From Daejeonella sp. H1SJ63 (GTDB lineage: Bacteria > Bacteroidota > Bacteroidia > Sphingobacteriales > Sphingobacteriaceae), in contig NZ_JARKMZ010000005.1 in assembly GCF_029360775.1 (NCBI RefSeq), forward strand, positions 76,464 to 140,463: a stretch of DNA of 64,000 nt, written 5' to 3'. Shown in pieces: positions 46,366-54,845 of this stretch. Numbering within the stretch: the stretch's first letter is position 1; each line of letters begins with the position of its first letter. A program made the translations under genes and the position numbers. The notes under the pieces were generated by a model. The model was not told where the DNA came from and ran no database searches. It saw nothing but the letters and a program-made list of their open reading frames with translations.

Positions 46366-47517
46366 CTATAATTTCTTAAGTCCGGGAAACCATTTTTCCG
46401 CATTCTTACGATATATTTTATCTACTACTTCCCGCGGCAATTTCAGGCCTCTAAACTCTCCCTCGACTTTCGGGACACGCATCTTTTCATCTGTAGTAAA
46501 AAACTTCCAGTGACGCATCCAAACTTCATGAGAATGTTTTTTGATCCCTTCCGCATCTGTAATTCCATTATTTACAATGTCCATAGCACCTCTTCTAAGA
46601 TCAGTTCCATAAATGAGCCTGTCCTGGTATTTTATAAAAAAGTCATGTACTTTTTGCCATTCTGTTAGTGTCTGATATTGAAGATGAGAAATACGTTCTG
46701 CCATATCTACTGCCATATTGGGATATTTATCAAGACGTTTTGCCAGTTCATCCACACTCCATTCCAGACTTCCAAGGTGAGCGCCAATAAATTTCAGATC
46801 CGGATGTTTAGCAAGCATATGATCCCTGGCATTGATATAATCTTCATATGACGGACGTTCAGGATGTAAGTACATGTGCTCATCAGGATGGGCGCGGGCA
46901 TAATCCCTGTTTCCATTTACAGTCATTTTTTCTAAAGGCAGCCAGGAATTTCTGTGCTCTCCCAGGTGGCCGATTAAAGGAATATGGTTTTTAGCCATGT
47001 AATCGAGTATAGGGTCAAAGCGCGGATTATCAATCATAACCAGTTTGCCGTTTTTATCCTTCAGGAAAAACCCGATATTCTTCCATACCTTAACGGCAAT
47101 AGCTCCATTGGATACTGAATTTTTTATGTATGAAACAGCCTCTTCCTGCCAATCATCGTTATTGAAGTTTTCAAGGGAAAAGGTGGTGCCCCAGGCAACG
47201 CGGTCAGGAAAAGCTTTTATCATCCTGATTGAAAATTCCTGCTGCTCTTCAATTGGTTTACCATTATCCTTATATACATTCAGATTCAGGACACGAAAAT
47301 TATCCTCTTCTGCCTGCTTTATAAAGATCGTATCCGCATCAGACTGGATATGAAAATGGGCATCGATTTTATCAAGAGATTTAAAATCCTCAAGAGTATA
47401 ATAAGATGAACCTGACTTTTCATTTCCTGATTTTAAATTACTGACTTGTGTACACTGCTGTAAAAAACCGGCAAGAAGAATCAGGAACAGGAGTTTATAT
47501 CTTCTAAAACATTTCAT
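46366..47517 (-). CDS. amidohydrolase-family (Amidohydro_2) lipoprotein
   Basis: The 383-residue protein has a lipobox leader (LAGFLQQC) and a TIM-barrel metal hydrolase with the first metal motif HFHIQ, a later HLGEHRN, GAHLGSLEWSV and YGTDLRRG with the catalytic Asp. It belongs to the PF04909 group, whose members hydrolyse or decarboxylate cyclic substrates, including lactones. An export signal on such an enzyme suggests action on a lactone or similar product in the periplasm. Confidence 0.82.
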   Translation of the reverse strand: MKCFRRYKLLFLILLAGFLQQCTQVSNLKSGNEKSGSSYYTLEDFKSLDKIDAHFHIQSDADTIFIKQAEEDNFRVLNLNVYKDNGKPIEEQQEFSIRMIKAFPDRVAWGTTFSLENFNNDDWQEEAVSYIKNSVSNGAIAVKVWKNIGFFLKDKNGKLVMIDNPRFDPILDYMAKNHIPLIGHLGEHRNSWLPLEKMTVNGNRDYARAHPDEHMYLHPERPSYEDYINARDHMLAKHPDLKFIGAHLGSLEWSVDELAKRLDKYPNMAVDMAERISHLQYQTLTEWQKVHDFFIKYQDRLIYGTDLRRGAMDIVNNGITDAEGIKKHSHEVWMRHWKFFTTDEKMRVPKVEGEFRGLKLPREVVDKIYRKNAEKWFPGLKKL

Positions 47518-47577
47518 TATGTTATATATTAAATTCAGGGTTGGTTTTTATTTTATGATTGAGATTGAATTAACCGC

Positions 47578-48774
47578 TTATTTCCAAACTACGTCATCAT
47601 TATTTCTGATGCCATTGACAGGAAAAGGATGCTTGTCATCAAAAGGATAAAGCGCTTTTTGATCCTCAATCACAATCATTTTTTCATTAAGGGTTCCATC
47701 CGCGTTCAGGGCTTTACTAAGATCGAGCCCCAGATGTTTAGCAAGGAATGGGTAAGCTGCAATGCGTTTGTTTTCATCATAGCCATGTTTATCATTAGGG
47801 AGATGGACATTCTCAACGTTATTGGGTTTACCAAGCAAATTGTAGATGTATTTCTCATGAGGATATTCAACTTCAGGATTGTATTTTGTCCAGTCGTCGC
47901 CATCCGAAACCAGCAGCATAGGCCGGGGTGCGGCAAGAGCGGCAATCTCAACATTGTTGGTTTGAAAATTGGGACCTTTATGAATGGGCATACCACTTTC
48001 GCAAATACATCCCCCGAAGAAATGAGCTGAGACCATTACTACCGGTACAGAAACCGCAATGCGGTCATCGACAGCAGTAAGCAAAAAAGTCTGAGTTCCT
48101 CCGCCTGATGCACCCGTAATTCCAATCCTTTTAGGATCGGCGCCCATCATAAGCAGGAAGTCGACCCCACGTATGCTATTCCAGAGCTGTAATTTTAATG
48201 CTTCCGGATGCTTGTGCACCCACCCAAGTTCCTCCATCTGACCATATCCAACCGCATCATAGGCCCAAACCATAGCTCCCATACGTGCCAGCGCTGCAAA
48301 TCTTTTCTGTGCATCCGGACGGTAACGGCCAACATCCCCAGGTTTTGTCCAATGTCCGTGGGTATTTAATATCCCCGGCAGCATACCCTTTGCATTTGTC
48401 GGGGTATATAAACTTCCCGTAACATATACTCCGGGAAGACTTTCAAAGGCTACATTTTGTACCTGGTAACCATCAAAAACACGTTTTTCTCCAAAAATAG
48501 GATTAAGTGGCCCTTTTTCAGGATATTTTTCTAAACCAGCGCCTTTCAATATATGTTCCCGAATCTGGTTTGCCCGATTTTTCCATGCTGCGGAAGTAGT
48601 GTATGATTGGCGCATCTGGTTTAAAAAAGATTTACCTTCTTCCGGAGTCCAATGGGCCCCTACGCATAACATTGACCCGGAAGTCTTTTGAGACGGTTTT
48701 TCCTGCGAAACAGAAGTTTCGAAAGAAAAAAGCAAACCGCATAAAATCAGCAAAGTGTTTGTTGTGATCTTCAT
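47578..48774 (-). CDS. secreted acetylxylan-esterase-like alpha/beta-hydrolase
   Basis: The 398-residue single-domain protein has a Sec leader ([18 protein letters not shown]) and the nucleophile elbow TGASGGGTQ with Ser223, a HGHW oxyanion segment and a C-terminal DKHGYDENK carrying the catalytic His. It corresponds to the first domain of the longer esterases at 41500, 59939 and 62037. It lies between the Tat hydrolase at 48841 and the amidohydrolase, in one transcription unit. Confidence 0.84.
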   Translation of the reverse strand: MKITTNTLLILCGLLFSFETSVSQEKPSQKTSGSMLCVGAHWTPEEGKSFLNQMRQSYTTSAAWKNRANQIREHILKGAGLEKYPEKGPLNPIFGEKRVFDGYQVQNVAFESLPGVYVTGSLYTPTNAKGMLPGILNTHGHWTKPGDVGRYRPDAQKRFAALARMGAMVWAYDAVGYGQMEELGWVHKHPEALKLQLWNSIRGVDFLLMMGADPKRIGITGASGGGTQTFLLTAVDDRIAVSVPVVMVSAHFFGGCICESGMPIHKGPNFQTNNVEIAALAAPRPMLLVSDGDDWTKYNPEVEYPHEKYIYNLLGKPNNVENVHLPNDKHGYDENKRIAAYPFLAKHLGLDLSKALNADGTLNEKMIVIEDQKALYPFDDKHPFPVNGIRNNDDVVWK

Positions 48775-48840
48775 AAGTATTTGTGAATTTATAACCGCTT
48801 TGGTAAGCCGTTTAATTATTAAATTATTTCCAGATTACAA

Positions 48841-50133
48841 TTACCCTTTTAACCATTGATCAAACCAATCGAAAGCCTCCTTTTGCATATTCTTATCAAA
48901 CTTATGTGGTCCCGGATAGTATGAGCATTTAAATTTGTTTTCTGCATTTGCCTTTTTGTATACTTCTTTTAGGATCTTATCCGCACTCTGCATTTCAGAA
49001 AGCGTATATAGTTCATCCTCTGAATCATTAAGTACCAATGTTGGAAGCGGAACCCTGAGTCCAAGGATTTCAGGAAAGTCCATTTCCTTCGGAAGAACAG
49101 GAACATAGGTCATCCAGGTATGAGATACTGAATGATTGAGTATAAAATCCTTCCATGTTGTCATAAAACCTACGCAAACTGCACATTTAATCCTTGGATC
49201 CAGGCCTCCCATAAACACTGTACGCATACCACCTCCTGATAAACCACCACAACCTACCCTGTCTGTATCTACATCTTCACGGGCACATAATACATCCAGT
49301 GCCTTTTGGTCCTCAGCAAAAAAGACTCCCGGCCAGGTAGTTCCTGCACTAAACAAGGATTTAGCCATTGTATGCTCATGCTGAGCAGCCCAATCATTAT
49401 AAGTCTTAATGTTCTCAGGACTCTCCGGATTCTGATCATTTAACCCATTGCGAAGCTTAGCCGGAACGTCCTGTAGCATAACCCTGCGGCTTGCAAATGG
49501 AAATGCATCTGATACAAGAACCACATACCCGCGTTTAGCAATTTCATTTGCCCAGGCAAAACCACTGTAATACTCTTTCTGATGAGCTTCCATAACCGGA
49601 TGCTGCTTATCAGATGTCTTTGTAATTTTCCTTGTACCAAAATATTTGTTCGCACCATGATCGTGAAATGCAAGAATAGCAGGCAGCTTCCCTTTAGCAT
49701 TTGCAGGTTTAAGCAAGATTGCATCAGTTGGACGGCCATAAGGCAATTGCCAGCTAAGTTCTTCAATATGAAGACCATCGTATTCGTATTGCTTCTTTAC
49801 AGTCACTTTAGGAGTACCTCCAATATCAGGAATACCCAGACGGTCATGAATACGCTCATTTGCTGCTGTTTTCCATTTATCAAGATCATTCCATTTAGTA
49901 TTCCTGAAAGAATAAGGCGGAACCTTATTTTCAATTAATGAATTTGCCCATGGACCATAAAGCCCTATAACACTTTGACCCTTTAAATCCATTTTTTCAT
50001 CATCTGCAATCGGGGAGTTTGAACCTTGTTTCGAATCATTACAAGATGCCAAACCGGTCAACATACTACTGCCAACAGCCCCTATTCCTGCCATGCCGGC
50101 AACTTTGATAAAATTTCTGCGATCTTTTTTCAT
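48841..50133 (-). CDS. Tat-exported alpha/beta-hydrolase (dienelactone-hydrolase/CE7-like)
   Basis: The 430-residue protein begins MKKDRRNFIKVAGMAG, a Tat-like leader ending in LASC, so it may be a Tat-exported lipoprotein. The hydrolase core has HDHGANKYFG, the nucleophile elbow GGLSGGGMR with Ser299 and a C-terminal GPHKFD carrying the probable catalytic His. It is the first gene of the unit that ends with the MFS carrier at 44997, and a LacI-type operator lies 145 nt upstream. Confidence 0.82.
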   Translation of the reverse strand: MKKDRRNFIKVAGMAGIGAVGSSMLTGLASCNDSKQGSNSPIADDEKMDLKGQSVIGLYGPWANSLIENKVPPYSFRNTKWNDLDKWKTAANERIHDRLGIPDIGGTPKVTVKKQYEYDGLHIEELSWQLPYGRPTDAILLKPANAKGKLPAILAFHDHGANKYFGTRKITKTSDKQHPVMEAHQKEYYSGFAWANEIAKRGYVVLVSDAFPFASRRVMLQDVPAKLRNGLNDQNPESPENIKTYNDWAAQHEHTMAKSLFSAGTTWPGVFFAEDQKALDVLCAREDVDTDRVGCGGLSGGGMRTVFMGGLDPRIKCAVCVGFMTTWKDFILNHSVSHTWMTYVPVLPKEMDFPEILGLRVPLPTLVLNDSEDELYTLSEMQSADKILKEVYKKANAENKFKCSYYPGPHKFDKNMQKEAFDWFDQWLKG

Positions 50134-50265
50134 TATATACCTAACTAATTATATATCAGATTCCTGTTCCTGTATTTCTCTTTCAGACATCAATGTGCAG
50201 GCAACATTGCAGCCTGATCATAAAGCAATATACTTCCATTTCAACCTGATTAACAATGAATTATC

Positions 50266-50299
50266 CAAATAAAATAGCGAGAACGTTATCGGGGGCAAA
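50266..50299 (-). promoter_or_regulatory. LacI-type operator within a promoter-like element
   Basis: CGAGAACGTTATCG (50278-50291) differs by one base from the perfect palindrome at 43763-43776. On the minus strand it lies between a -33-like TTTG (50299-50296) and TTTATTTG (50273-50266), which matches TAnnTTTG at all but one fixed base with 22-nt spacing. A repressor bound here would block the promoter of the 48841-44997 unit. Confidence 0.5.
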
Positions 50300-50433
50300 G
50301 ATTAAGAACCAGCCCAATTACGACAGGATAACAATCAGAGATAGATGCTCAGACCTGCCTTCAACAAGCTATATACCAGTCAATTAAAAAAAAGCTTTTT
50401 AAGATGCTTAAAACTAGCGTTATATCACTCCTC

Positions 50434-50587
50434 AATTGACGGATAATTTTCAATAATTTCATCCTCTCATCGGCACAGGTAAACCGCCATTTTATTTAAG
50501 CCTCCTTAGTATTCCGATGTGTTCGTCAAAGTATTTATGACATGACACCAGTACGGTCGCTCAATAGGCTCCGGCTTTAGCCGGGGT
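50434..50587. repeat. RAYT-associated long repeat R, copy 1
   Basis: The unit starts ATTGACGGATAATTTTCAAT, continues through TTCCGATGTGTTCGTCAA and TATTTATGACATGACACCAG, and ends in the hairpin CCGGCTTTAGCCGG. Further copies are at 50754, 51727 and, partial, 51892. Confidence 0.85.
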
Positions 50588-50612
50588 TAGGGTCAATGGG
50601 AGTTATTCGTTT

Positions 50613-50755
50613 TCGGGCTGAAGCCCATCTGAAAACCGGATTTCCACCCGGAGCTAAAGCTCCGGGCTATTCAGCACTACGGCTATCCCAATAATCAATA
50701 TTTTTTATTCAATCATTTCAATTAACCGTAATCCGGTGTCATCTCACACATTCAT
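50613..50755. repeat. RAYT-associated repeat S, copy 1
   Basis: This unit contains GGGCTGAAGCCC (50615-50626) and a strong hairpin CCCGGAGCTAAAGCTCCGGG (50647-50666), followed by CTATTCAGC and a stretch ending GTGTCATCTCAC. The second copy is at 51586-51726, and in both cases repeat R follows directly. Confidence 0.85.
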
Positions 50756-50899
50756 TGACGGATAATTTTCAATAATTTTATCCCGGTATCAGCACAAGTG
50801 AAAGCCATTATTTAGCATCCTCAACATTCCGATGTATTCCTCAACGTATGTATGACATGATACCAGGACGGTCGCTCAATAGGCTCCAGCTTTAGCTAG
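50754..50899. repeat. RAYT-associated long repeat R, copy 2
   Basis: This is a diverged copy of the unit at 50434, with CGGTCGCTCAATAGGCTCCA conserved near its end. Just beyond it come GGGCTTCAGCCC (50929-50940) and GGGCTTTAGCCC (50973-50984). Confidence 0.85.
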
Positions 50900-51003
50900 G
50901 GTTGGGGTCAACGAGATTATTCGTTTTCGGGCTTCAGCCCAATATTCTACAACATGTGAGGAAAATTACATTGGGCTTTAGCCCGATAGATATGACATGA
51001 ATC

Positions 51004-51450
51004 TCATCTAATTTGATTGAACCCAAGTTTTTCAACAAAAGCCCTATATTCTTCTTCAAATGATTTTTTCTGATGATGCCTTTCCTGATTTTTAATGTAT
51101 TCTCTAACCATTGCTAAATTTGATTCAGAAACAGAAATTGCCAGGTATTCATCCTGCCATTCAAATTTTGAAGCAAACGAATTGGTAAATCCCCCCCTCA
51201 GGTTTATCCATCTCGAAGATTCTCCTTTGATTAGTTGTAGAACATCCTTAATACATTGATCGTTTTTTAAAGAAAGGAGACAATGGCAATGTTCATCATA
51301 TCCGTTTATGGTATCTATATAGATATTCTTCTTTTTCGAATTATGGCGAATGTGATCCCATAGTTCATTCCGGAATTCCGATGATTTTAGAAATGGGATT
51401 CGGTTTTTTGTGCTCCAAACACAGTGGACCATTATTTTGATAAATGACAT
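51004..51450 (-). CDS. HUH (Y1) transposase, REP-associated (RAYT/IS200-like)
   Basis: The 148-residue protein starts SFIKIMVHCVWSTKNRIPF and has the metal-binding HUH motif HCHCLLSL and a C-terminal catalytic tyrosine in VREYIKNQERHHQKK. This is the single-strand-specific Y1 nuclease fold of IS200 transposases and RAYTs. No TnpB gene adjoins. The palindromic repeats on both sides fit a RAYT that mobilises or processes REP-like elements better than an active IS200, whose ends would be compact. Confidence 0.88.
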   Translation of the reverse strand: MSFIKIMVHCVWSTKNRIPFLKSSEFRNELWDHIRHNSKKKNIYIDTINGYDEHCHCLLSLKNDQCIKDVLQLIKGESSRWINLRGGFTNSFASKFEWQDEYLAISVSESNLAMVREYIKNQERHHQKKSFEEEYRAFVEKLGFNQIR

Positions 51451-51585
51451 TGCAGGGATTTAGACTACAATATTTGAAAGTTTTAGGATATTAAAAATTC
51501 GGGTTAGCGAATGGTAGAAGTGGATTATTTATCGGTATTTCGGCGCTGAAGCACCGGTATTTGTTCCATTCTGGCCGCTTAGGTT

Positions 51586-51726
51586 TTGGGCTGAAGCCCA
51601 ATCTGGAAACCGGATCTTAACCCGGAGCTAAAGCACCGGGCTATTCAGCGATACGGCTATCCCAACGATCAGTATTTTTATTTAATCATTACAATTACCC
51701 CTAATCCAGTGTCATCTCACGCATTA
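51586..51726. repeat. RAYT-associated repeat S, copy 2
   Basis: It has GGGCTGAAGCCC (51588-51599) and CCCGGAGCTAAAGCACCGGG (51621-51640), the latter with one mismatch in the stem compared with copy 1. Confidence 0.85.
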
Positions 51727-51884
51727 ATTGACGGATAAGTTTCAATAATTTCATCCTCTCATCGGCAAAGGTAAACCGCCATTTTATTTAAACCTCCTTA
51801 GTGTTCCGATGTGTTCGTCAAAGTCAACGTATTTATGAAATAACTCCAGTACAGTCGCTCAATAGGCTCCAGCTTTAGCCGGGG
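51727..51884. repeat. RAYT-associated long repeat R, copy 3
   Basis: It begins ATTGACGGATAAGTTTCAAT and ends CTCCAGCTTTAGCCGGGG, closely following copy 1, with a few extra bases (AAAGTCAACG) in the middle. Confidence 0.85.
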
Positions 51885-51891
51885 GCAACTG

Positions 51892-51972
51892 GTATCGGCA
51901 CAGGTAAAAGCCATTATTTTAGCATCCTCAACATTCCGATGTGTTCGTCAACGTATTTATGACATGACACTA
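51892..51972. repeat. RAYT-associated repeat R, partial copy 4
   Basis: The middle part of repeat R (GTATCGGCACAGGTAAAAGCC to GACATGACAC) runs up to the stop codon of the Gfo/Idh gene at 51970, where the match ends. Confidence 0.75.
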
Positions 51973-53013
51973 GTCGTGTTTAAAATGAACTTGCTTTCCT
52001 TCTTTGGCAGATGTATAAATTGCTAAAACAACCTCAACGGCTTTCCGGGCTTCATTTCCGTCGATCTCAAAAGGGGTTCCCGAATCAATAGATTCTATAA
52101 ATGCTGAAATATTTTTTTGATGCGGTAAATACGAGATTGCTGAAGGATCAGAGACTCCGCCTCCTCCGCTTATTTCTTTAAACCTGCTCAAAATTTTCGA
52201 ATCAGCTTCAGTCTGATCTGCAAACTGCCAAACAGTAAAAGTATTTTCAACCATGATTACAGTTCCATGAGTCCCTGTAATTTCAATACGGCGAAACTGT
52301 CCCGGAAAAGATGCTGTGGAACCATAAATTCCGCCTAAAGCCTCGTTTCTGAATTTTACAATTGCTGTTGCAGTGTCCTCAACCTCTATATTGTGCCCTC
52401 TTGTTGCTATAAAGCCACTTAAAGAATCTATGGGACCCATCAGGTGTTGAAGGAGATCTATCATATGAACAGACTGGTTCATTAAAGCCCCTCCACCATC
52501 AAGTTTCCAGGTTCCACGCCAGTTATTACGGTAATATTCATCACTTCTCCACCAGGGTACATGTACAGATGCGTAACTGAGATCCCCAAAACGACCCTGA
52601 TCAATCGCATTCTTTAGAATTGCAACAGAATCATTAAAACGATAATTGAATATTCCTCCTAAAGAGGTCCCGGCTTTTTCATGGGCCTCAATCATTTTCT
52701 CAATACGTTCAAGGGAAATCTCAAGAGGCTTCTCACATAGCACATGTTTACCACAACGTGCAGCCTCTATTGCAGGCTCCATATGATTCCCGCTGGGGGT
52801 TGCAATTGTTACAATATCAATATCTCCTGAACGGAGCATTTCCTGATAATTAATAAATGCTTTTGTTTTATATTTCTCTGCAAATTTACCCGCCTTAATC
52901 GGATCAGAGCCACAAACACCTGCCAGTGTAGCATTCTCTATACCTTGAATTGCTTTTGCATGAAAATCAGCAATCATTCCGGTTCCAATTATTCCAAAAT
53001 TCCAGTTTTTCAT
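51970..53013 (-). CDS. cytosolic Gfo/Idh/MocA-family oxidoreductase
   Basis: The 347-residue protein has no export signal. It shows a Rossmann start NFGIIGTGMIADFHA, the EKP motif in HVLCEKPLEIS with the catalytic Lys, and a C-terminal alpha/beta dimerisation domain with GGGALMNQSVHMIDLL. It probably oxidises or reduces a sugar or inositol derivative with NAD(P). The stop codon abuts a palindromic repeat copy. Its leader resembles that of nagB. Confidence 0.88.
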   Translation of the reverse strand: MKNWNFGIIGTGMIADFHAKAIQGIENATLAGVCGSDPIKAGKFAEKYKTKAFINYQEMLRSGDIDIVTIATPSGNHMEPAIEAARCGKHVLCEKPLEISLERIEKMIEAHEKAGTSLGGIFNYRFNDSVAILKNAIDQGRFGDLSYASVHVPWWRSDEYYRNNWRGTWKLDGGGALMNQSVHMIDLLQHLMGPIDSLSGFIATRGHNIEVEDTATAIVKFRNEALGGIYGSTASFPGQFRRIEITGTHGTVIMVENTFTVWQFADQTEADSKILSRFKEISGGGGVSDPSAISYLPHQKNISAFIESIDSGTPFEIDGNEARKAVEVVLAIYTSAKEGKQVHFKHD

Positions 53014-53465
53014 CAGAATATAATTTGTTTTTTAATCCCGCAGATACGGGGGATGAAGCCTGTCTACCGCAGCTACCCTGTATACACATTTTTTTAATAT
53101 GAAGGTTCCGGCCTCCGCCGGAATGACAACGTTTTATTGTTAATGGGGAGATCTCGGCCTTCGCCGGGATCTGAGTGGAAACTACCGTACATTTAGATTC
53201 CGGCGAAGGCCGGAATCTCCTATAATATATCGCATCGCCTTGTCATTCCCGCGAAAGCGGGAACCTTCTATACATATCTTTTGCAATTCTTTAAATCCTC
53301 TATGATGTTATAGAACTCGATTTTAATCCATCTTTTGCTCGTTTAATCTCAATATTTGTGTATACAGGGTGCTACCGCAGGCAAGCTTGCATGAGCTTAT
53401 TCATTCCGGTTTGTGAGCGGTAAGCTCATGCAGGATTCATATATTCCCCTTACATTCTTAAATCC
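53014..53465. other. 452-nt intergenic region with REP-like hairpin block
   Basis: No gene is visible. It contains a cassette bounded by a 14-bp inverted repeat, four internal hairpins, and a further 11-bp inverted repeat GCATGAGCTTA/TAAGCTCATGC (53389-53399 and 53421-53431) just before the M19 gene stop. Confidence 0.75.
53075..53370. repeat. REP-like cassette: four GC-rich hairpins inside a 14-bp inverted repeat
   Basis: The outer repeats are ACCCTGTATACACA (53075-53088) and TGTGTATACAGGGT (53357-53370), perfectly complementary. Inside are hairpins with 4-nt loops: TTCCGGC/GCCGGAA at 53106-53123, an imperfect GATCTCGGC/GCCGGGATC at 53150-53171, GATTCCGGC/GCCGGAATC at 53196-53217 and TTCCCGC/GCGGGAA at 53246-53263. 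CTACCGCAG flanks the cassette on both sides as a direct repeat. Confidence 0.8.
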
Positions 53466-54830
53466 TCAGGAAAGTGCCGCCCTTGCTACCCTTATGCTAT
53501 TTCCACTCAGAATCTGCTGAATAACATCATCCGAATATCCCATTTGAACCATTCCTACTGTAAACAGAGGCCAGTTAGTCCAGGACATACTCCGAACCAT
53601 TTCCGGCGTTTCCCTGTAATCATCATCAGGCCAAAGAGCCTCCCATCGAGTCCTGCCCGGTCGGGGAGAAGAGATTTTTTTATTTTCCTCTGCAGCATAT
53701 TGAGAAGTATATGAAATATCTGTTCCAATAGCAACATGCTCACTGCCAAATTTTTTAACCACGTAATCGATATGTTTCATCATAGCAGAAATATCCCCTG
53801 TTCCTCCAAGGAATCTTGGAATACAGCAAATCCCAATATATCCGCCTGTATCTGCTATTGCACGAATAACGTTATCCGGTTTTGAACGAATATGTTTATT
53901 AACGGATGCAATAGTACTGTGACTTGCTACCATGGGCCGTTCTGAAAGCTGGGCAGCTTCCAAACTTGTCTGCCATCCTGAATGAGCAATATCCACTATC
54001 ACTCCAACACGGTTCATCTCCTTTACTACTGCCCTGCCAAAATCACTTAGTCCGCCATTTGCCTTTTCTGCACAACCGTCGCCAATCACATTCCTGCGGT
54101 TGTAGGTAAGATGCATCATTCTGATTCCCAGCTGGAAGAATATACTGATATATCTTAATTCATCTTCTACAGAAATCCAATCCTGAGGCAGAGGAACTCC
54201 ATTACCGGAGAAGTAAAGGGCATGACGATTTTCCTTTTTGGCCCGGATAATATCATCTGGAGTTACAGCCTTCCGTACAAAGTCGCTCATCATATCAGTG
54301 GTATAGGTAAAATGAGCCAAACGTTTGAGCAATCGTTTTACTTCATTGCCTTCTTCACCGGCATTCTGAATAACGCAAGTTACCCCCGAAGCTTCCCAGG
54401 CATTTTCAAATTCCTCCCTTTCTTTTTTATCAAGAACAAAACGGGTCATAGACATATCTTCCTGCATATCCTGAATTTCCAAAGAGGATGCCTTTGAGTT
54501 TATAGCAGAGTTAACCAAGGCACCATCATATGCAGCCCGGGGCATAAAGCCATAGGAGTCAATCACCAAAGAGTTTTTATGCAATTCCAAGCCATGTTCA
54601 AGCTGCTTTTGAGTAGGCTTCAGAATATTTTTTGCCATTTCGAAATTCGCTTTAATCTGATCATTTATTTGAAATTGCTTCCTCAAATCAGTCTGACTAA
54701 AAGACGGTTTTTGATTCAGTTTTTTATAAACATCAGATTCTGAGGCTAGTCCGCCGAGTACCCTGTCGCTGGCTAAAGTTAGTCCGGCAAGACCCGTAAA
54801 TTTTAAAAAATCCCTTCGTTTATTTTCCAT
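53466..54830 (-). CDS. Tat-exported membrane dipeptidase (peptidase M19)
   Basis: The 454-residue protein has a Tat leader (ENKRRDFLKFTGLAG) and the renal-dipeptidase fold: a HLTYNRRN motif, VDIAHSGWQTSLEAA, the metal ligand segment MVASHSTIASVNKHIR and AIGTDISYTSQYA. M19 enzymes cleave dipeptides, including D-amino-acid-containing and N-acyl substrates. Among glycan enzymes it could attack peptides on amino sugars, such as peptidoglycan fragments, but this is inference. It lies 15 nt after the DUF6807 gene. Confidence 0.9.
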   Translation of the reverse strand: MENKRRDFLKFTGLAGLTLASDRVLGGLASESDVYKKLNQKPSFSQTDLRKQFQINDQIKANFEMAKNILKPTQKQLEHGLELHKNSLVIDSYGFMPRAAYDGALVNSAINSKASSLEIQDMQEDMSMTRFVLDKKEREEFENAWEASGVTCVIQNAGEEGNEVKRLLKRLAHFTYTTDMMSDFVRKAVTPDDIIRAKKENRHALYFSGNGVPLPQDWISVEDELRYISIFFQLGIRMMHLTYNRRNVIGDGCAEKANGGLSDFGRAVVKEMNRVGVIVDIAHSGWQTSLEAAQLSERPMVASHSTIASVNKHIRSKPDNVIRAIADTGGYIGICCIPRFLGGTGDISAMMKHIDYVVKKFGSEHVAIGTDISYTSQYAAEENKKISSPRPGRTRWEALWPDDDYRETPEMVRSMSWTNWPLFTVGMVQMGYSDDVIQQILSGNSIRVARAALS

Positions 54831-54845
54831 TGAAGAAGTTCCGAT

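Larger units (their letters stand above)
50134..51003. other. 870-nt intergenic region with operator and palindromic repeats
   Basis: No gene is visible. The part next to 50133 holds a promoter-like pair and the operator at 50278-50291. From about 50434 on it is filled with copies of the RAYT-associated repeat (see separate entries), ending with GGGCTTTAGCCC at 50973-50984, 20 nt before the transposase stop. Confidence 0.75.
51451..51969. other. 519-nt intergenic region of RAYT-associated repeats
   Basis: No gene is visible. Apart from about 130 nt next to the transposase start the region consists of repeat S copy 2 and repeat R copies 3 and 4. Confidence 0.8.

Noticed and set aside
50434-51972. 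CRISPR-like array in the repeat region
   Set aside because: Units are about 150 nt, imperfect and palindromic, with no regular spacers and no cas genes; they fit RAYT-associated repeats.
53866-53884. ATAACGTTATC inside the M19 peptidase gene as a third operator
   Set aside because: It is within coding sequence far from any start and lacks the flanking CG on one side; probably chance.
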